IMG/VR virus record: IMGVR_UViG_3300025141_000855
Location: 1-22,320 of that record
Source of the DNA: a virus
DNA length: 22,320 nucleotides
Strand: one strand, 5' to 3'
In this document: in pieces, positions 9,041 to 17,633 of the stretch
Layout: every line of letters starts with the position of its first letter
Numbering within the stretch: position 1 is the first letter of the stretch
Made by a program: the position numbers and the translations under genes
The notes under the pieces: generated by a model
The model's input: only the letters and a program-made list of their open reading frames with translations
Database searches by the model: none
Told to the model about the DNA's origin: nothing

Positions 9041-10153
9041 ATGGCTAACCCGGGACTTTTCAACGACGCAAAACTAAGCAAGGGCCAACAGGCCTTAGTA
9101 AAAAACGGTTTAAAATATTATGGCGACTATGGTGACGCGTGGCCCCCGGCTGATCTCGGTGCTCTTGAAACGATTCTTAAAAATGCGTTAGACGCCGGCG
9201 CCCACACTACCGTTGCAGAACTTCGTGGTCTTCTTAAAGCAGCACGAGCTGCGCAGACAGACGCCCAAAAAGATTTTAGCGCAACCACCCAGCAACTACT
9301 TGATCCCAAAACCGCCCCCCTTGTACAGTCTCGGATCCTGGGAGACGCCAATATAGAATTTCTTGAAATTGAATACCCGGCGATTAATAGAAAACTAATC
9401 CTCCCGGGCACCTTAATCACCTTCGAAGATCGATATAAACCAAAGTTCACCAAGGAAGAGGTGTATGGGCGTATGGATCCCATTGTTAGTTATCAAAATA
9501 CTAGTCGATCAATTACGTTAGGGTGGGAAGTAGGACTTACTGATGGCGACGTTGAGTGGGCGTACGCGGCAATGGGAGATCTAGCCAAGCTGATGTACCC
9601 AGTATACCAGGAGGCAAACTTTAATCAACTTGGCACCGGCACTCTGGTTGCAGCGCCACTATTGCGGTTTAGTCTTCCAAACTCTAAGAAATTATTAAAG
9701 AACGTCGAGATGAATGGCATCTTGGGCGCGGTTGACTCATTCGATTACATGAAGATGTCAGCCGATCAGGGCAAGTTCGACATGATTCGTCAGGGGCACG
9801 GCCTGGCAGGAATGATCGTGCCCACCAAGCTTCTGATTACCATTTCATTTACGGTATTGCATGAGGGGGCCAAGGTTGGCTGGGTGTGGAGTAAAGAGGC
9901 AGACACCAAGGAGACCATTAACGGAGTTACAACAGAAATTAAAGGCGGTGATCTACTTACTTTCGGACAGGGGCGTGATTATCCATATGGGATGGGAAGT
10001 ACCATAGATAACATGACCAAAGGAATACCAGTCGCCGACGAGGGAGACCAAGAGCCCAGCGTGAATCTACACAACGCCGATGACCGGACACTTAATGAGC
10101 GCGCCAGAAACCTTAATACTCTGCTTGACCAAACCGGTACCGGCTTGGGATAG
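9041..10153 (+). CDS. Baseplate tail tube initiator (gp48/gp54-like)
   Basis: This 370-residue protein probably forms the ring on the baseplate on which the tail tube polymerises. Residues 1-85 are helical and Ala/Leu rich. The core contains GRMDPIVSYQNTSRSITLGW, matching the strand-loop-strand of T4-like tube initiators (G-R-x-D-P-I, then Y-Q-x-(T/S)-x-R-x-I). It then has a helix WAYAAMGDLAKLMYP and a PLLRFSLPN strand, as in tube-like folds. The C-terminal 60 residues are polar. The start ATG 9041 follows AGGAG (9027-9031), which overlaps the tape measure stop codon. Whether it equals gp48 or gp54 cannot be said. Only one such gene is visible here, whereas T4 has two. Confidence 0.72.
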   Translation: MANPGLFNDAKLSKGQQALVKNGLKYYGDYGDAWPPADLGALETILKNALDAGAHTTVAELRGLLKAARAAQTDAQKDFSATTQQLLDPKTAPLVQSRILGDANIEFLEIEYPAINRKLILPGTLITFEDRYKPKFTKEEVYGRMDPIVSYQNTSRSITLGWEVGLTDGDVEWAYAAMGDLAKLMYPVYQEANFNQLGTGTLVAAPLLRFSLPNSKKLLKNVEMNGILGAVDSFDYMKMSADQGKFDMIRQGHGLAGMIVPTKLLITISFTVLHEGAKVGWVWSKEADTKETINGVTTEIKGGDLLTFGQGRDYPYGMGSTIDNMTKGIPVADEGDQEPSVNLHNADDRTLNERARNLNTLLDQTGTGLG

Positions 10154-10170
10154 GATAGACGAGACTAAAA

Positions 10171-10509
10171 ATGCCTTCAAGATACGAGAACAGGATACTT
10201 TTTAAAAATGGAGCTCCAATCTATTTTCATCTATTAGAGGAGAGGGGTGTTCCTTATATCCAGCAGTATGCCACTCCCATTATGGAGAAAATTACCCAAC
10301 CGCGGTATGATCGCCTCGCAGTGAGTTCACAGAAGTGGACCGTGGGAGATAGATTATATAAATTAGCAGCCAAACACTATGGAAGTTCTAATTTGTGGTG
10401 GGTAATAGCGAGGTTTAATAATAAGCCTACGGAGGCGCATTTCAAACTGGGTGACACAGTATATATTCCATTTCCCTTGGAAACTATATTGAGTTATTAT
10501 AGGAATTAG
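10171..10509 (+). CDS. Baseplate wedge protein with LysM-like domain (gp53-like)
   Basis: In this 112-residue protein, residues 52-100 read WTVGDRLYKLAAKHYGSSNL, then WWVIARFNNKPTEAHFKLGD and TVYIP. This is a LysM-like fold: an opening strand, two helices around a W-W, and a final G-D-x-(V/I)-x-I-P strand. T4 gp53 wedge proteins share this layout, and in the baseplate it joins wedges rather than binding peptidoglycan. The N-terminal part (RYENRILFKNGAPIYFHLLE) is strand rich. It sits between the tube initiator and the hub-like protein, an expected place for a baseplate gene. It ends two bases before the next start. Confidence 0.75.
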   Translation: MPSRYENRILFKNGAPIYFHLLEERGVPYIQQYATPIMEKITQPRYDRLAVSSQKWTVGDRLYKLAAKHYGSSNLWWVIARFNNKPTEAHFKLGDTVYIPFPLETILSYYRN

Positions 10510-10511
10510 AG

Positions 10512-13500
10512 ATGGCCGAAACCAGTTTCGATGATATTGTAAAATCGACCCAGGCCGCGACGGGAGATACCCTCACCCGCACCTTGGCTTTCAATGCCCA
10601 GTGTTGGCTTATAGCAAATATGTTTGAGATATCGAAGACGGTCGAGGCGATGCAGTCACTCAAAGACACTCCGATAGTTGAGACACTTCGCGGGGGCGAT
10701 GACAAGTATCCCCCCCCGGGAGCCGCGGCTTTCCCGCCTACCTCAAAGCTTGCAGAGGGAGAGTCCAACCACTTTGCGGCTAGCCACTATACAAATTTAG
10801 CGCCTGTGATTAGTGAGAGCGGAGCGGCAACGGCTTATACCTCATTAATAAAGAAAAAGAATGCCGAAAAACTTTTAGACATTCCTTCGGAGCTTCTATC
10901 ATTATTGGTACCCACCGTACGTTTATATAAAGTTGAATATGCATCGAAGACAGACCCAGAAGATACCACTCGTTTAATACCCGATCGCGCCGCGGCACCA
11001 GTTGAACGAGAAATCATTTTTGATGATTTTACAGATCCCAAACAGGTGGACGCTATTTTTCAAGACCGCCAAGGACGTATTTCCGGTACCGGACTTAAAA
11101 GTTTCCAATGGGCACTCAAAGGAGTTAACCCTGCCGATGTAGATGCCAACATAACAGCCCAATTAAAAATTCATTTTAATGATGTTGCCGATATTTTTGT
11201 TGATCAGTATCGGAAACCACTGTCTGGTAAAAAAGCTGGCTTACAAGGCAAAGCATCTTTTCTTGACCTTATTATATATGCTCCGCAGGCAAAGAAGCAC
11301 ATGGGCCAGAAGTTAGCAGCCGACGAACCACTATATATGTTATACGAGGGCGTCTTTTTCGAAATAAAGGCCGTCGTAGGATGGGCGGTGCCTCCCCACG
11401 CAGCAGGAATGTTCCCCCGCGAAGACGGAACGACTTTGGAGGAGTTCCAAGATTCAATTAGAAACTCTCAAACCATTCTATTTTTGCAACTAACTACTCA
11501 TAAGTTTGATTTTAATCAAGACGGAACGGCTACTTTGGTTGTGAATTACCGGGCCCGATATGACAATAAAACGAAGCAAGACGATATTTTTAGTGCCGAC
11601 ACCGCTCATGAGAAAACAGTTGAGAATTACAACGATTTAGTAGAACGCCAGAGAGAACACCCGGATGCTTATAAGGATGGGGAAGCAGGTAAAGAGCGGC
11701 TCGATAAAGCACGAGACGCCTTAGAAAATAGTTTAGCCACGCGTTATAATACCATAATAACGGATCTCCTCGCCCGACTGTATACAGTAACGGCGAAGCC
11801 AGGACAGCTCGGCGCGCTCGGTGGTTCCTCGACAGTCGGATCCGCGCCGAAAGATCCGCGAGGCGGGGCGACGTCCGGGGAGCTTCTAGAACTTTTGAAC
11901 AGCGCCGGCGACGACGACGCCGGCTCCGACGCGGAAGTGGCCCTCGCGAGAGGCAGCGAGATAGGAAGTCTAGGGTTCAATCGACGCCGCGCCGACCGCA
12001 AAAAATGGTTGAAAAGCTATTTTTCAGTAGGGCGGATCAAAAAATATGTGCCAAGCCACAGGTCCAGGGCCGGGACAAAATACCCAGACTATATTAAAGG
12101 ATTAACAACTCGGTCTAGCCAGGATGACAAGGACGACGAGATGACATTCTTCAACGTTGCTCACATCATCCCAGAAAAGGGCGTGACCGATGCGTGGACG
12201 CGCGTCCGGGACCAAACCGCGGCAAAGAACAACTATCCGGTGGTGAAGTTCTTCTTTTTGGGGGACCTTATTGACATCGCCGCACACCAGAGCGCAGCAG
12301 GAGCTACCGAATGGATAACTAGGCACCCCAATGGTTTACGTGCACGAGAAGATGTGAGCAACGGGAGCGCTGGATTTATTACCACTGATATAGAATTTTT
12401 TAATGTCAAGAGGTTTTACGAACTGGTGAGCAAGAGCTCTGAGGACATGGATATTAAGCCAGAAGTATTTTTTCGAAAATTAAGATATGGAAGGCTTTCG
12501 TTTCTCCCCAAGGACAGAAAGAAACTATATTTACCCATCAACATAGCCTCGATTCCTATTGAATTTAATCGCTTTATAGAATGGTACGCGCAAACCGTAG
12601 CTGGAAGACGCGTCCCCCACTACTTTCTAAATAATTTTATTACGGATGTTATAACTCAGTTGGTGCAGCCTACCCTCTCTTCTAATTGTTTCTACGGGAT
12701 GCCCCCCCAGCAAACACATGTGGGAATGATAGATTTTATGGTTGATCAAGAGTCTGAACTCACGGGATTTCTTTTTCCTCACATTCAAGATAAGACTGGT
12801 GGTGGTGTTGGAAAAAGCAAATTTAATATTAAGACCCAGATCCCACAGGCCGCCCGGGTTAAAGGTGTTGGTAAATCCAGCATGGCTTCTTCAATACAGT
12901 ATATGAAAAAAATGAAATATCTTCCTGCGCCCTGTACACCGAACCCGGATGCAGGTTTTACCGATGAGTGGCCTACTGGTATGAAAACAGGCGGCCCTCA
13001 AAAATATACAAACTTTAAAGTCATCACCCTCACTACGATACAGCCCGATATGTTGATGGGCGATGCTATCGAAGATCGCGAGCAGGGAATTTATCATTTC
13101 CAGATTGGCGCCGACCGCGGTCTTTTAAAGAAAGCAACGTTTACTAGAACAGATGCGCCGTACTTACGCGAGGGACGCATTAATCGTGACAGAACGGCCG
13201 GCGCCGAACAGCTACGAGAGTTATATAGCGTGACCCTCAGTCTCTTTGGGACTCCCATCATTAAGCCGGGACAACTCATATATGTTTCTCCGTCACCGCT
13301 AGGCTTCGGAGACCCCCGATCGATCAACTCAGCAGCACGTTTTTTGGGGATTGGAGGATATCATATGGTCACCTCGGTTCAATCCACGATTGACACCTCC
13401 GGATACAATACCACAGTGAAGGCCCTCCACCAAGCAATGCCGGCATTGAGCGAAAAGGAAGACCTTGCTGATCTGCGCCGACGACAGCTCGCCGACGACG

Positions 13501-13562
13501 AGAGCAACTGGGTGATGGATCCATTAAGAGACACCGTTGGTGTCCTAGCCCCAGGGGAATAA
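10512..13562 (+). CDS. Large baseplate hub-like structural protein
   Basis: This is a 1016-residue virion protein. The C-terminal 250 residues contain LYSVTLSLFGTPIIKPGQLI, then YVSPSPLGFGDP and FLGIGGYHMVTSVQSTIDTS. This strand-rich pattern (G-x-P-x-(I/L)-x-P-G-Q, then G-I-G-G-Y) is typical of hub proteins of contractile tails (gp27/gpD type), placing the baseplate centre as the likely site. The N-terminal 420 residues are mixed and include several soluble-looking strands (TTHKFDFNQDGTATLVVNYR). Between about residues 430 and 495 lies a Gly/Ser/Asp-rich linker encoded by clearly G+C-richer DNA, dividing the protein in two. No lysozyme motif was seen. The start ATG 10512 follows AGGA (10501-10504). 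The general assignment is moderately secure; the exact T4 equivalent is not. Confidence 0.55.
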   Translation: MAETSFDDIVKSTQAATGDTLTRTLAFNAQCWLIANMFEISKTVEAMQSLKDTPIVETLRGGDDKYPPPGAAAFPPTSKLAEGESNHFAASHYTNLAPVISESGAATAYTSLIKKKNAEKLLDIPSELLSLLVPTVRLYKVEYASKTDPEDTTRLIPDRAAAPVEREIIFDDFTDPKQVDAIFQDRQGRISGTGLKSFQWALKGVNPADVDANITAQLKIHFNDVADIFVDQYRKPLSGKKAGLQGKASFLDLIIYAPQAKKHMGQKLAADEPLYMLYEGVFFEIKAVVGWAVPPHAAGMFPREDGTTLEEFQDSIRNSQTILFLQLTTHKFDFNQDGTATLVVNYRARYDNKTKQDDIFSADTAHEKTVENYNDLVERQREHPDAYKDGEAGKERLDKARDALENSLATRYNTIITDLLARLYTVTAKPGQLGALGGSSTVGSAPKDPRGGATSGELLELLNSAGDDDAGSDAEVALARGSEIGSLGFNRRRADRKKWLKSYFSVGRIKKYVPSHRSRAGTKYPDYIKGLTTRSSQDDKDDEMTFFNVAHIIPEKGVTDAWTRVRDQTAAKNNYPVVKFFFLGDLIDIAAHQSAAGATEWITRHPNGLRAREDVSNGSAGFITTDIEFFNVKRFYELVSKSSEDMDIKPEVFFRKLRYGRLSFLPKDRKKLYLPINIASIPIEFNRFIEWYAQTVAGRRVPHYFLNNFITDVITQLVQPTLSSNCFYGMPPQQTHVGMIDFMVDQESELTGFLFPHIQDKTGGGVGKSKFNIKTQIPQAARVKGVGKSSMASSIQYMKKMKYLPAPCTPNPDAGFTDEWPTGMKTGGPQKYTNFKVITLTTIQPDMLMGDAIEDREQGIYHFQIGADRGLLKKATFTRTDAPYLREGRINRDRTAGAEQLRELYSVTLSLFGTPIIKPGQLIYVSPSPLGFGDPRSINSAARFLGIGGYHMVTSVQSTIDTSGYNTTVKALHQAMPALSEKEDLADLRRRQLADDESNWVMDPLRDTVGVLAPGE

Positions 13563-13571
13563 GAAGCTGTT

Positions 13572-15269
13572 ATGACTTTAATTCCACAATATCCTATTTC
13601 ATTAGCTGAACGCGTGGAGCGATGGCAACACGGTGATCGTGTGCCCTTCATAACACCAGAAGAGTTGCGTGCTATTTTTGAAACAAGGGGTCTAGATTCA
13701 GATACCGGGATGCCCCTCGTCGACACCCATCGAGAGCGCTTCCCAGCGACCGGAAGCCTTCCATATTCGATCGAAGAAATAAGTAAACCCCTGGGAAGCA
13801 ACACCCTATCCTCGCGGCAGATGTTTGAGGAACGTCAAAAGTATAAGGACGTTCCCTATTTTATGAATCTCCCAGATCCCATGGAGTCGTGGTACGACAA
13901 ACTATATTTCGGAAGAGTAGACAGAATTCAGAACGGCATAATAGTCAAGCCTGTGGCAGCCAACTTTAAAGAAATTCCCAGCGAGACAAACAACGTGGTG
14001 GCTTTAAATTTTGTGGCTGACGCTTTCGCAATGTTGCAGCGTTACATGCGTTCTTTCACAGATGCAGGACTCCTTCCTACTGAAAGCGTGTATTATGGAC
14101 TCCAACCGGTAGCGGCATTTAAAGATCCAGTTAAGAGTTTAGAAGCCCATCGTGCAACCTTTGCCGCGGCTTTCACATCTAGAATAAGGAGCACTCCGGC
14201 GATTAATAATAGGGTGTTAGATTTTAAATCTTATGTCAAAGAGCTTCTGAACTTCATGAAGCCCGGGGGTGCTACGATGCCCTTAACAGCAACGGGCTTT
14301 ATGGTATCAAGCTTTTCTGATCCAATGATGTCGGGGTTAAGTATAGAATTGTATAATGGCGACTACGGCGATGATGCGACCAAGTTTAATAAATATATAA
14401 TGGATCCAAATTTTAGATTTTTTGTGAAGGCTGCTCGTAAATTTGGCTTTTATGTTGACCGCAACGCACCGTGGCGATTAATTGCGGACCCCCTCTCGCA
14501 GCCAATGATCGATCGCCAAGGAGCGCTTGACACATCTCTCACATCGACGATGACCTATGACGATCCGTACGGGTCTATGTTTTTTAATAGATATTATGAT
14601 CGCACCTATGAGTTGGATGTCAAGTCGACGGGAGGCTTCCACAGTATTGTCGCGCTGCTCTTCGGCCGTGACTTTACAGATGTTAGTATGCGCAGCGCAT
14701 TAAAAAAGATGTACAATGATTTTGTTACGCAATATCCGCGCCGCAGGATACAAACCACAAGCAGCACAAGGTGCTCACCCGATCGTGCAGCCTGGACGAA
14801 TACCAGATCGCCAATTACTACACAAGAAATCGACGATTTTAAAGAAACGTACTGGCTAAATCTATATTTTCAATTGCGACTACGCGAGGCCAAAGTTAGC
14901 TTTCAAGACTACCACAACAAATTTCAGATGGTAAGGCAGTTATATAAATTTCATGGACCTAATGCGCTAATGGTCGGATCGCTCACTCATGCGCAATTTG
15001 ATGCACTTCTAGGACTGATGTGTTATGGACGTTACGATTCCGGTCCACGTGCTGGTGAGTGGTTCGTGGAGAACCCCGAGGTACGCAGCAGGGCTTGCGA
15101 ACTGATAGGCAATCCCGAAGAATTTCTAAAAGCGCAAGGAACAGAAATGGCCGCGCGGTATATTAATAATGAGATTAAGCCCTACCTATACGATTTGCAA
15201 GTAGGGGCAAAAAAGAAGTTGACACTTGGCACGGGACCTGTTAGAATAGGATCAGTGAAAGACTACTAG
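13572..15269 (+). CDS. Unknown protein at end of the tail module
   Basis: I do not recognise the family of this 565-residue protein. It is soluble, without a signal peptide or membrane segment. It is rich in aromatic residues (many Tyr and Phe), with a likely ordered core from about residue 90 to 500. Notable segments are MTYDDPYGSMFFNRYYDRTY, FHSIVALLFGRDF and a long helix ETYWLNLYFQLRLREAKVSF. The last residues (KKLTLGTGPVRIGSVKDY) are basic and may be a tail or strand. It is the final gene before the replication cluster and follows the hub-like gene by nine bases, so a structural or assembly role (baseplate or neck) is a reasonable inference. Its stop codon overlaps the AGGAGG used by the DNA polymerase gene. 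Confidence 0.6.
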   Translation: MTLIPQYPISLAERVERWQHGDRVPFITPEELRAIFETRGLDSDTGMPLVDTHRERFPATGSLPYSIEEISKPLGSNTLSSRQMFEERQKYKDVPYFMNLPDPMESWYDKLYFGRVDRIQNGIIVKPVAANFKEIPSETNNVVALNFVADAFAMLQRYMRSFTDAGLLPTESVYYGLQPVAAFKDPVKSLEAHRATFAAAFTSRIRSTPAINNRVLDFKSYVKELLNFMKPGGATMPLTATGFMVSSFSDPMMSGLSIELYNGDYGDDATKFNKYIMDPNFRFFVKAARKFGFYVDRNAPWRLIADPLSQPMIDRQGALDTSLTSTMTYDDPYGSMFFNRYYDRTYELDVKSTGGFHSIVALLFGRDFTDVSMRSALKKMYNDFVTQYPRRRIQTTSSTRCSPDRAAWTNTRSPITTQEIDDFKETYWLNLYFQLRLREAKVSFQDYHNKFQMVRQLYKFHGPNALMVGSLTHAQFDALLGLMCYGRYDSGPRAGEWFVENPEVRSRACELIGNPEEFLKAQGTEMAARYINNEIKPYLYDLQVGAKKKLTLGTGPVRIGSVKDY

Positions 15270-15273
15270 GAGG
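15268..15273 (+). promoter_or_regulatory. Consensus Shine-Dalgarno overlapping a stop codon
   Basis: AGGAGG begins on the second base of the TAG stop of the upstream gene (15267-15269) and lies four bases before the TTG start of the polymerase gene at 15278. It supports TTG as the start codon and suggests coupled translation across the structural/replication boundary. Confidence 0.8.
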
Positions 15274-15277
15274 CTTC

Positions 15278-16474
15278 TTGCATTTTCAGACGCTCGATAA
15301 CAAGGGGGAGTGCCTTGGTTATTATGCCAACAACAAACTTCATTATGAAGAGGTGCCGCATGCAGCAGATAAGACGTGGTATTATTCTCCTGCCTTAAAG
15401 GATCGCTACGTAGAATACGCTCGCATTTACGCAGGAGGCGCAACCCTAACAGAAGCATGCCCAGATGAGTTTAAGTCCGTGTGGGCCAGTGTCACAAAGA
15501 GGCTGCAAGCATTCCTTAAATCTTTTAAGACAGCGCAGGTAAATCTAAACGAGACGTGCATCTACAATATAATTCCAGAGTTCTTTTTATATGAATTGTG
15601 TGATGCAAAGAATAAGATTACGCAGCATGTGTTAGAAAACTATCCTCGACCTGAGAATCATGATTTTTTAGTAGAAGTAATCAAGATGCTCGAAGACATT
15701 AAGAGGCAGCCTTTAAATATAGATATAGACCCTATCATGACAAAGCTTGTGTCGGTGAAAGGAAAAAACTTTATCAAGAAACTCCAAGAGATTAAGTGGG
15801 CATGTGATTACAACCCCTTTGGCACTGTGACGGGGCGCCTAACCACTCACCCCAAAACTTTTCCGATTCTAACCCTCCATCGAGATTTCCGCGGGTGTCT
15901 CCATCCGCAGAATGATTGGTTTCTGGAACTGGATTACAACGCGGCCGAAGTAAGGACGCTCTTAGGACTATCGGAGACTCCACAGCCCGAGGGAGACATC
16001 CACGAGTGGAATATCGAGAATATTTATGACGGAAAAGTCGATCGCCGAGAGGCCAAGCAAAAGATTTTTGAGTGGCTCTATTCTCATCGAGAAAACAAAA
16101 AGGCTGAGGCCTTTTATGATAAGAACCTCGTTAAAGAAAAGTATTGGGATGGCAAAAACATTTACACAGAGTTCGGAAGAACAATAAAAGGGGTTGACGA
16201 CCATCACGCCTTGAGTTATACTGTACAGAGTACAACTAGTGATTTGGTCATGACGAAAGCAATGGAGATTCACAACAAGTTGAAAGAACTAGAAAGCAAC
16301 GTGGCCTTTATGCTACATGATTCGATTGTGATTGACTTGAAGCATGAAGAGCGCCAGATGATCCCAGAACTCATGAAGATGTTTGGGGCAACTCCCTTCG
16401 GAGAGTATAAAGTGAACGTAGCTCTCGGGAAAAACTTCGGAGACATGAAAGATTTAAACATTAATGGGGCGTAA
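15278..16474 (+). CDS. Family A DNA polymerase, polymerase domain only
   Basis: This 398-residue enzyme matches the palm and fingers of E. coli Pol I. Motif A is DYNAAEVR (D219, E224; Pol I D705, E710). Motif B is RREAKQKIFEWLY (R256, K260, F264, Y268; Pol I R754, K758, F762, Y766). Motif C is HDS (H347, D348; Pol I H881, D882). TGRLTTHPKTF upstream and VQSTTSDLVMTKAMEI between B and C also fit. All catalytic residues seem present, so it should be active. Spacing is shorter than in Pol I (A to B about 37 residues rather than 49; B to C about 79 rather than 115). The N-terminal 180 residues show no clear DEDD proofreading motif and no 5' nuclease. The start is TTG with consensus AGGAGG. It probably replicates the phage genome; a 5'-3' exonuclease is encoded separately at 21795. 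Confidence 0.85.
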   Translation: MHFQTLDNKGECLGYYANNKLHYEEVPHAADKTWYYSPALKDRYVEYARIYAGGATLTEACPDEFKSVWASVTKRLQAFLKSFKTAQVNLNETCIYNIIPEFFLYELCDAKNKITQHVLENYPRPENHDFLVEVIKMLEDIKRQPLNIDIDPIMTKLVSVKGKNFIKKLQEIKWACDYNPFGTVTGRLTTHPKTFPILTLHRDFRGCLHPQNDWFLELDYNAAEVRTLLGLSETPQPEGDIHEWNIENIYDGKVDRREAKQKIFEWLYSHRENKKAEAFYDKNLVKEKYWDGKNIYTEFGRTIKGVDDHHALSYTVQSTTSDLVMTKAMEIHNKLKELESNVAFMLHDSIVIDLKHEERQMIPELMKMFGATPFGEYKVNVALGKNFGDMKDLNINGA

Positions 16475-16772
16475 GAAATACAACAAACTCGTACGGGACC
16501 TGATCCCGGAGATCATTGAACAGTCAGGCAAGAAATGCAAGTGGCACAAGGCACAAGACCGAGCAGTCCCGACCTACCTAGGAAAAAAACTTGTGGAAGA
16601 GGCCAAAGAATTCCAGCAGAACCCTTCGAATGAAGAGCTGGCTGACATTATGGAGGTTATTTATACCATTGAAAAGGTGATGGGCCTTAATCGCTACGCG
16701 AAGATGGGGATTAAAGCATATAATCGGGGAACATTTGAAAACCGTATTGTTTTAGATTGGGTTGAGGACTGA
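16464..16772 (+). CDS. MazG-like nucleotide pyrophosphohydrolase
   Basis: This 102-residue all-helical protein starts KKYNKLVRDLIPEIIEQSGK, the classic opening of the small phosphoribosyl-ATP pyrophosphohydrolase-like/MazG family. The metal-binding pattern is visible: EEAKE (E-E-x-x-E) in the second helix and EELAD (E-x-x-D) in the third. Such enzymes hydrolyse nucleoside triphosphates to monophosphate and pyrophosphate; in phages they may alter nucleotide pools or ppGpp signalling. The precise substrate is not visible. The start lies 11 bases inside the end of the polymerase gene, and the stop shares a base with the next ATG (TGATG). This tight overlap argues for co-translation with the polymerase and the tubulin-like protein. 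Confidence 0.82.
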   Translation: MGRKKYNKLVRDLIPEIIEQSGKKCKWHKAQDRAVPTYLGKKLVEEAKEFQQNPSNEELADIMEVIYTIEKVMGLNRYAKMGIKAYNRGTFENRIVLDWVED

Positions 16773-17629
16773 TGAACGTTATAGGTCTAGGCCGCGCAGG
16801 TTGTGCCATCGCAGATTGTTTTTCCAAGTTTCCTCAGTACGATGTGTACAAATTTGATCACAGCATCAAAGGAGATAACTGCTTTAACGTTCCAAAGAAG
16901 AAATCACACGAAGACTATGAAAAAAGCTTCCCAGATTTCAGAAAACGCTTGCAAATGATCTCCGGAGATGTTATATTCGTACTATGCGGGGCAGGAAGTA
17001 TTACCGGAGCCGCTCTGAGGCTCGCAGAGCAGCTCTCAGACGTTTCTGTGACGGTTCTGTATGTCCAGCCCGATCTGGCGATGCTAAGCGAAACTGAGGC
17101 TATGCAGGAGCGCATAGTAAACAACGTACTTCAAGAATATACCCGCTCGGGTGTGTTCGAGCGTATGTATCTGGTCGCGAATACTGAAATTGAAAAGTGC
17201 ATTGGGGACGTCCCAATCATCAGCTACTATGATAGCATCAACCAGGCCATTGTAAACACTCTCCACATGGTGACCGTCTTTAAAAATTCTGAGCCAATTT
17301 TGGGAACTTTTACGGAGCCTCATGAGATTGCTAGGATTTCTACCATCGGTATTGTGGACATAGAAAAAAGTGAAGAAAAATGGTTTTATGACTTGCAAAT
17401 CCCACGTGATGTGGTATACTATTATGGTATCAATGAGGATGATTTGAAGACTGATGGAACACTTTTCAAGACGATTAAAAATTACATCAGAGAGAAAGTG
17501 GAAGAAAAGATCAACGTATCCTATGGAGTGTATAAAACCAACTACAAACAGAAATATTGTTATTGCGTTAAGTACAGTTCTGTGGTACAATTATATATAA
17601 ATGAATTAGACGATCAGGATATTGGCTGA
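16772..17629 (+). CDS. Divergent tubulin/FtsZ-like GTPase
   Basis: The 285 residues align by pattern with the tubulin/FtsZ fold. Residues 3-11 (VIGLGRAGC) match the first strand and T1 loop of FtsZ (VIGVGGGGC-type). Residues 67-84 (VIFVLCGAGSITGAALRL) match the nucleotide-binding signature GGGTGTGAA followed by the helix, with I77 in place of a Gly. A strand with a V-T-V-x-x-V-Q-P pattern (92-100) and the segment ERMYLVANTEI (130-140) fit FtsZ's next strand and its PN(D/E) motif. SYYDSINQAIVNTLHMVTVF (151-170) fits the long central helix. A strand-rich C-terminal domain follows (about 186-285). The GxNxDxxD catalytic T7 motif is not recognisable; E182 and E185 are the nearest acids, so hydrolysis may be weak or altered. 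In giant phages tubulins position DNA; a similar role here is speculation. The start overlaps the MazG-like stop by one base. Confidence 0.68.
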   Translation: MNVIGLGRAGCAIADCFSKFPQYDVYKFDHSIKGDNCFNVPKKKSHEDYEKSFPDFRKRLQMISGDVIFVLCGAGSITGAALRLAEQLSDVSVTVLYVQPDLAMLSETEAMQERIVNNVLQEYTRSGVFERMYLVANTEIEKCIGDVPIISYYDSINQAIVNTLHMVTVFKNSEPILGTFTEPHEIARISTIGIVDIEKSEEKWFYDLQIPRDVVYYYGINEDDLKTDGTLFKTIKNYIREKVEEKINVSYGVYKTNYKQKYCYCVKYSSVVQLYINELDDQDIG

Positions 17630-17633
17630 TCGT
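17610..17633 (+). repeat. Perfect inverted repeat before the ssDNA-binding protein gene
   Basis: ACGATCAG (17610-17617) and CTGATCGT (17626-17633) pair perfectly over 8 bp around an 8-base loop. The repeat spans the stop codon of the tubulin-like gene and sits 30 bases before the ssDNA-binding protein start. No T-run follows, so it is not a typical intrinsic terminator. A role in mRNA processing or in autoregulation of the ssDNA-binding protein (T4 gene 32 mRNA has a structured leader) is possible. Confidence 0.55.

Noticed and set aside
12811-12840. GVGKSKF in the hub-like protein as a possible P-loop
   Set aside because: There is no preceding strand, no Walker B partner, and the protein is otherwise structural.
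17596-17603. TATAAATG resembling the T4 late promoter TATAAATA
   Set aside because: It lies within the end of the tubulin-like coding sequence in an A+T-rich stretch, mismatches the consensus, and precedes an early-type gene.
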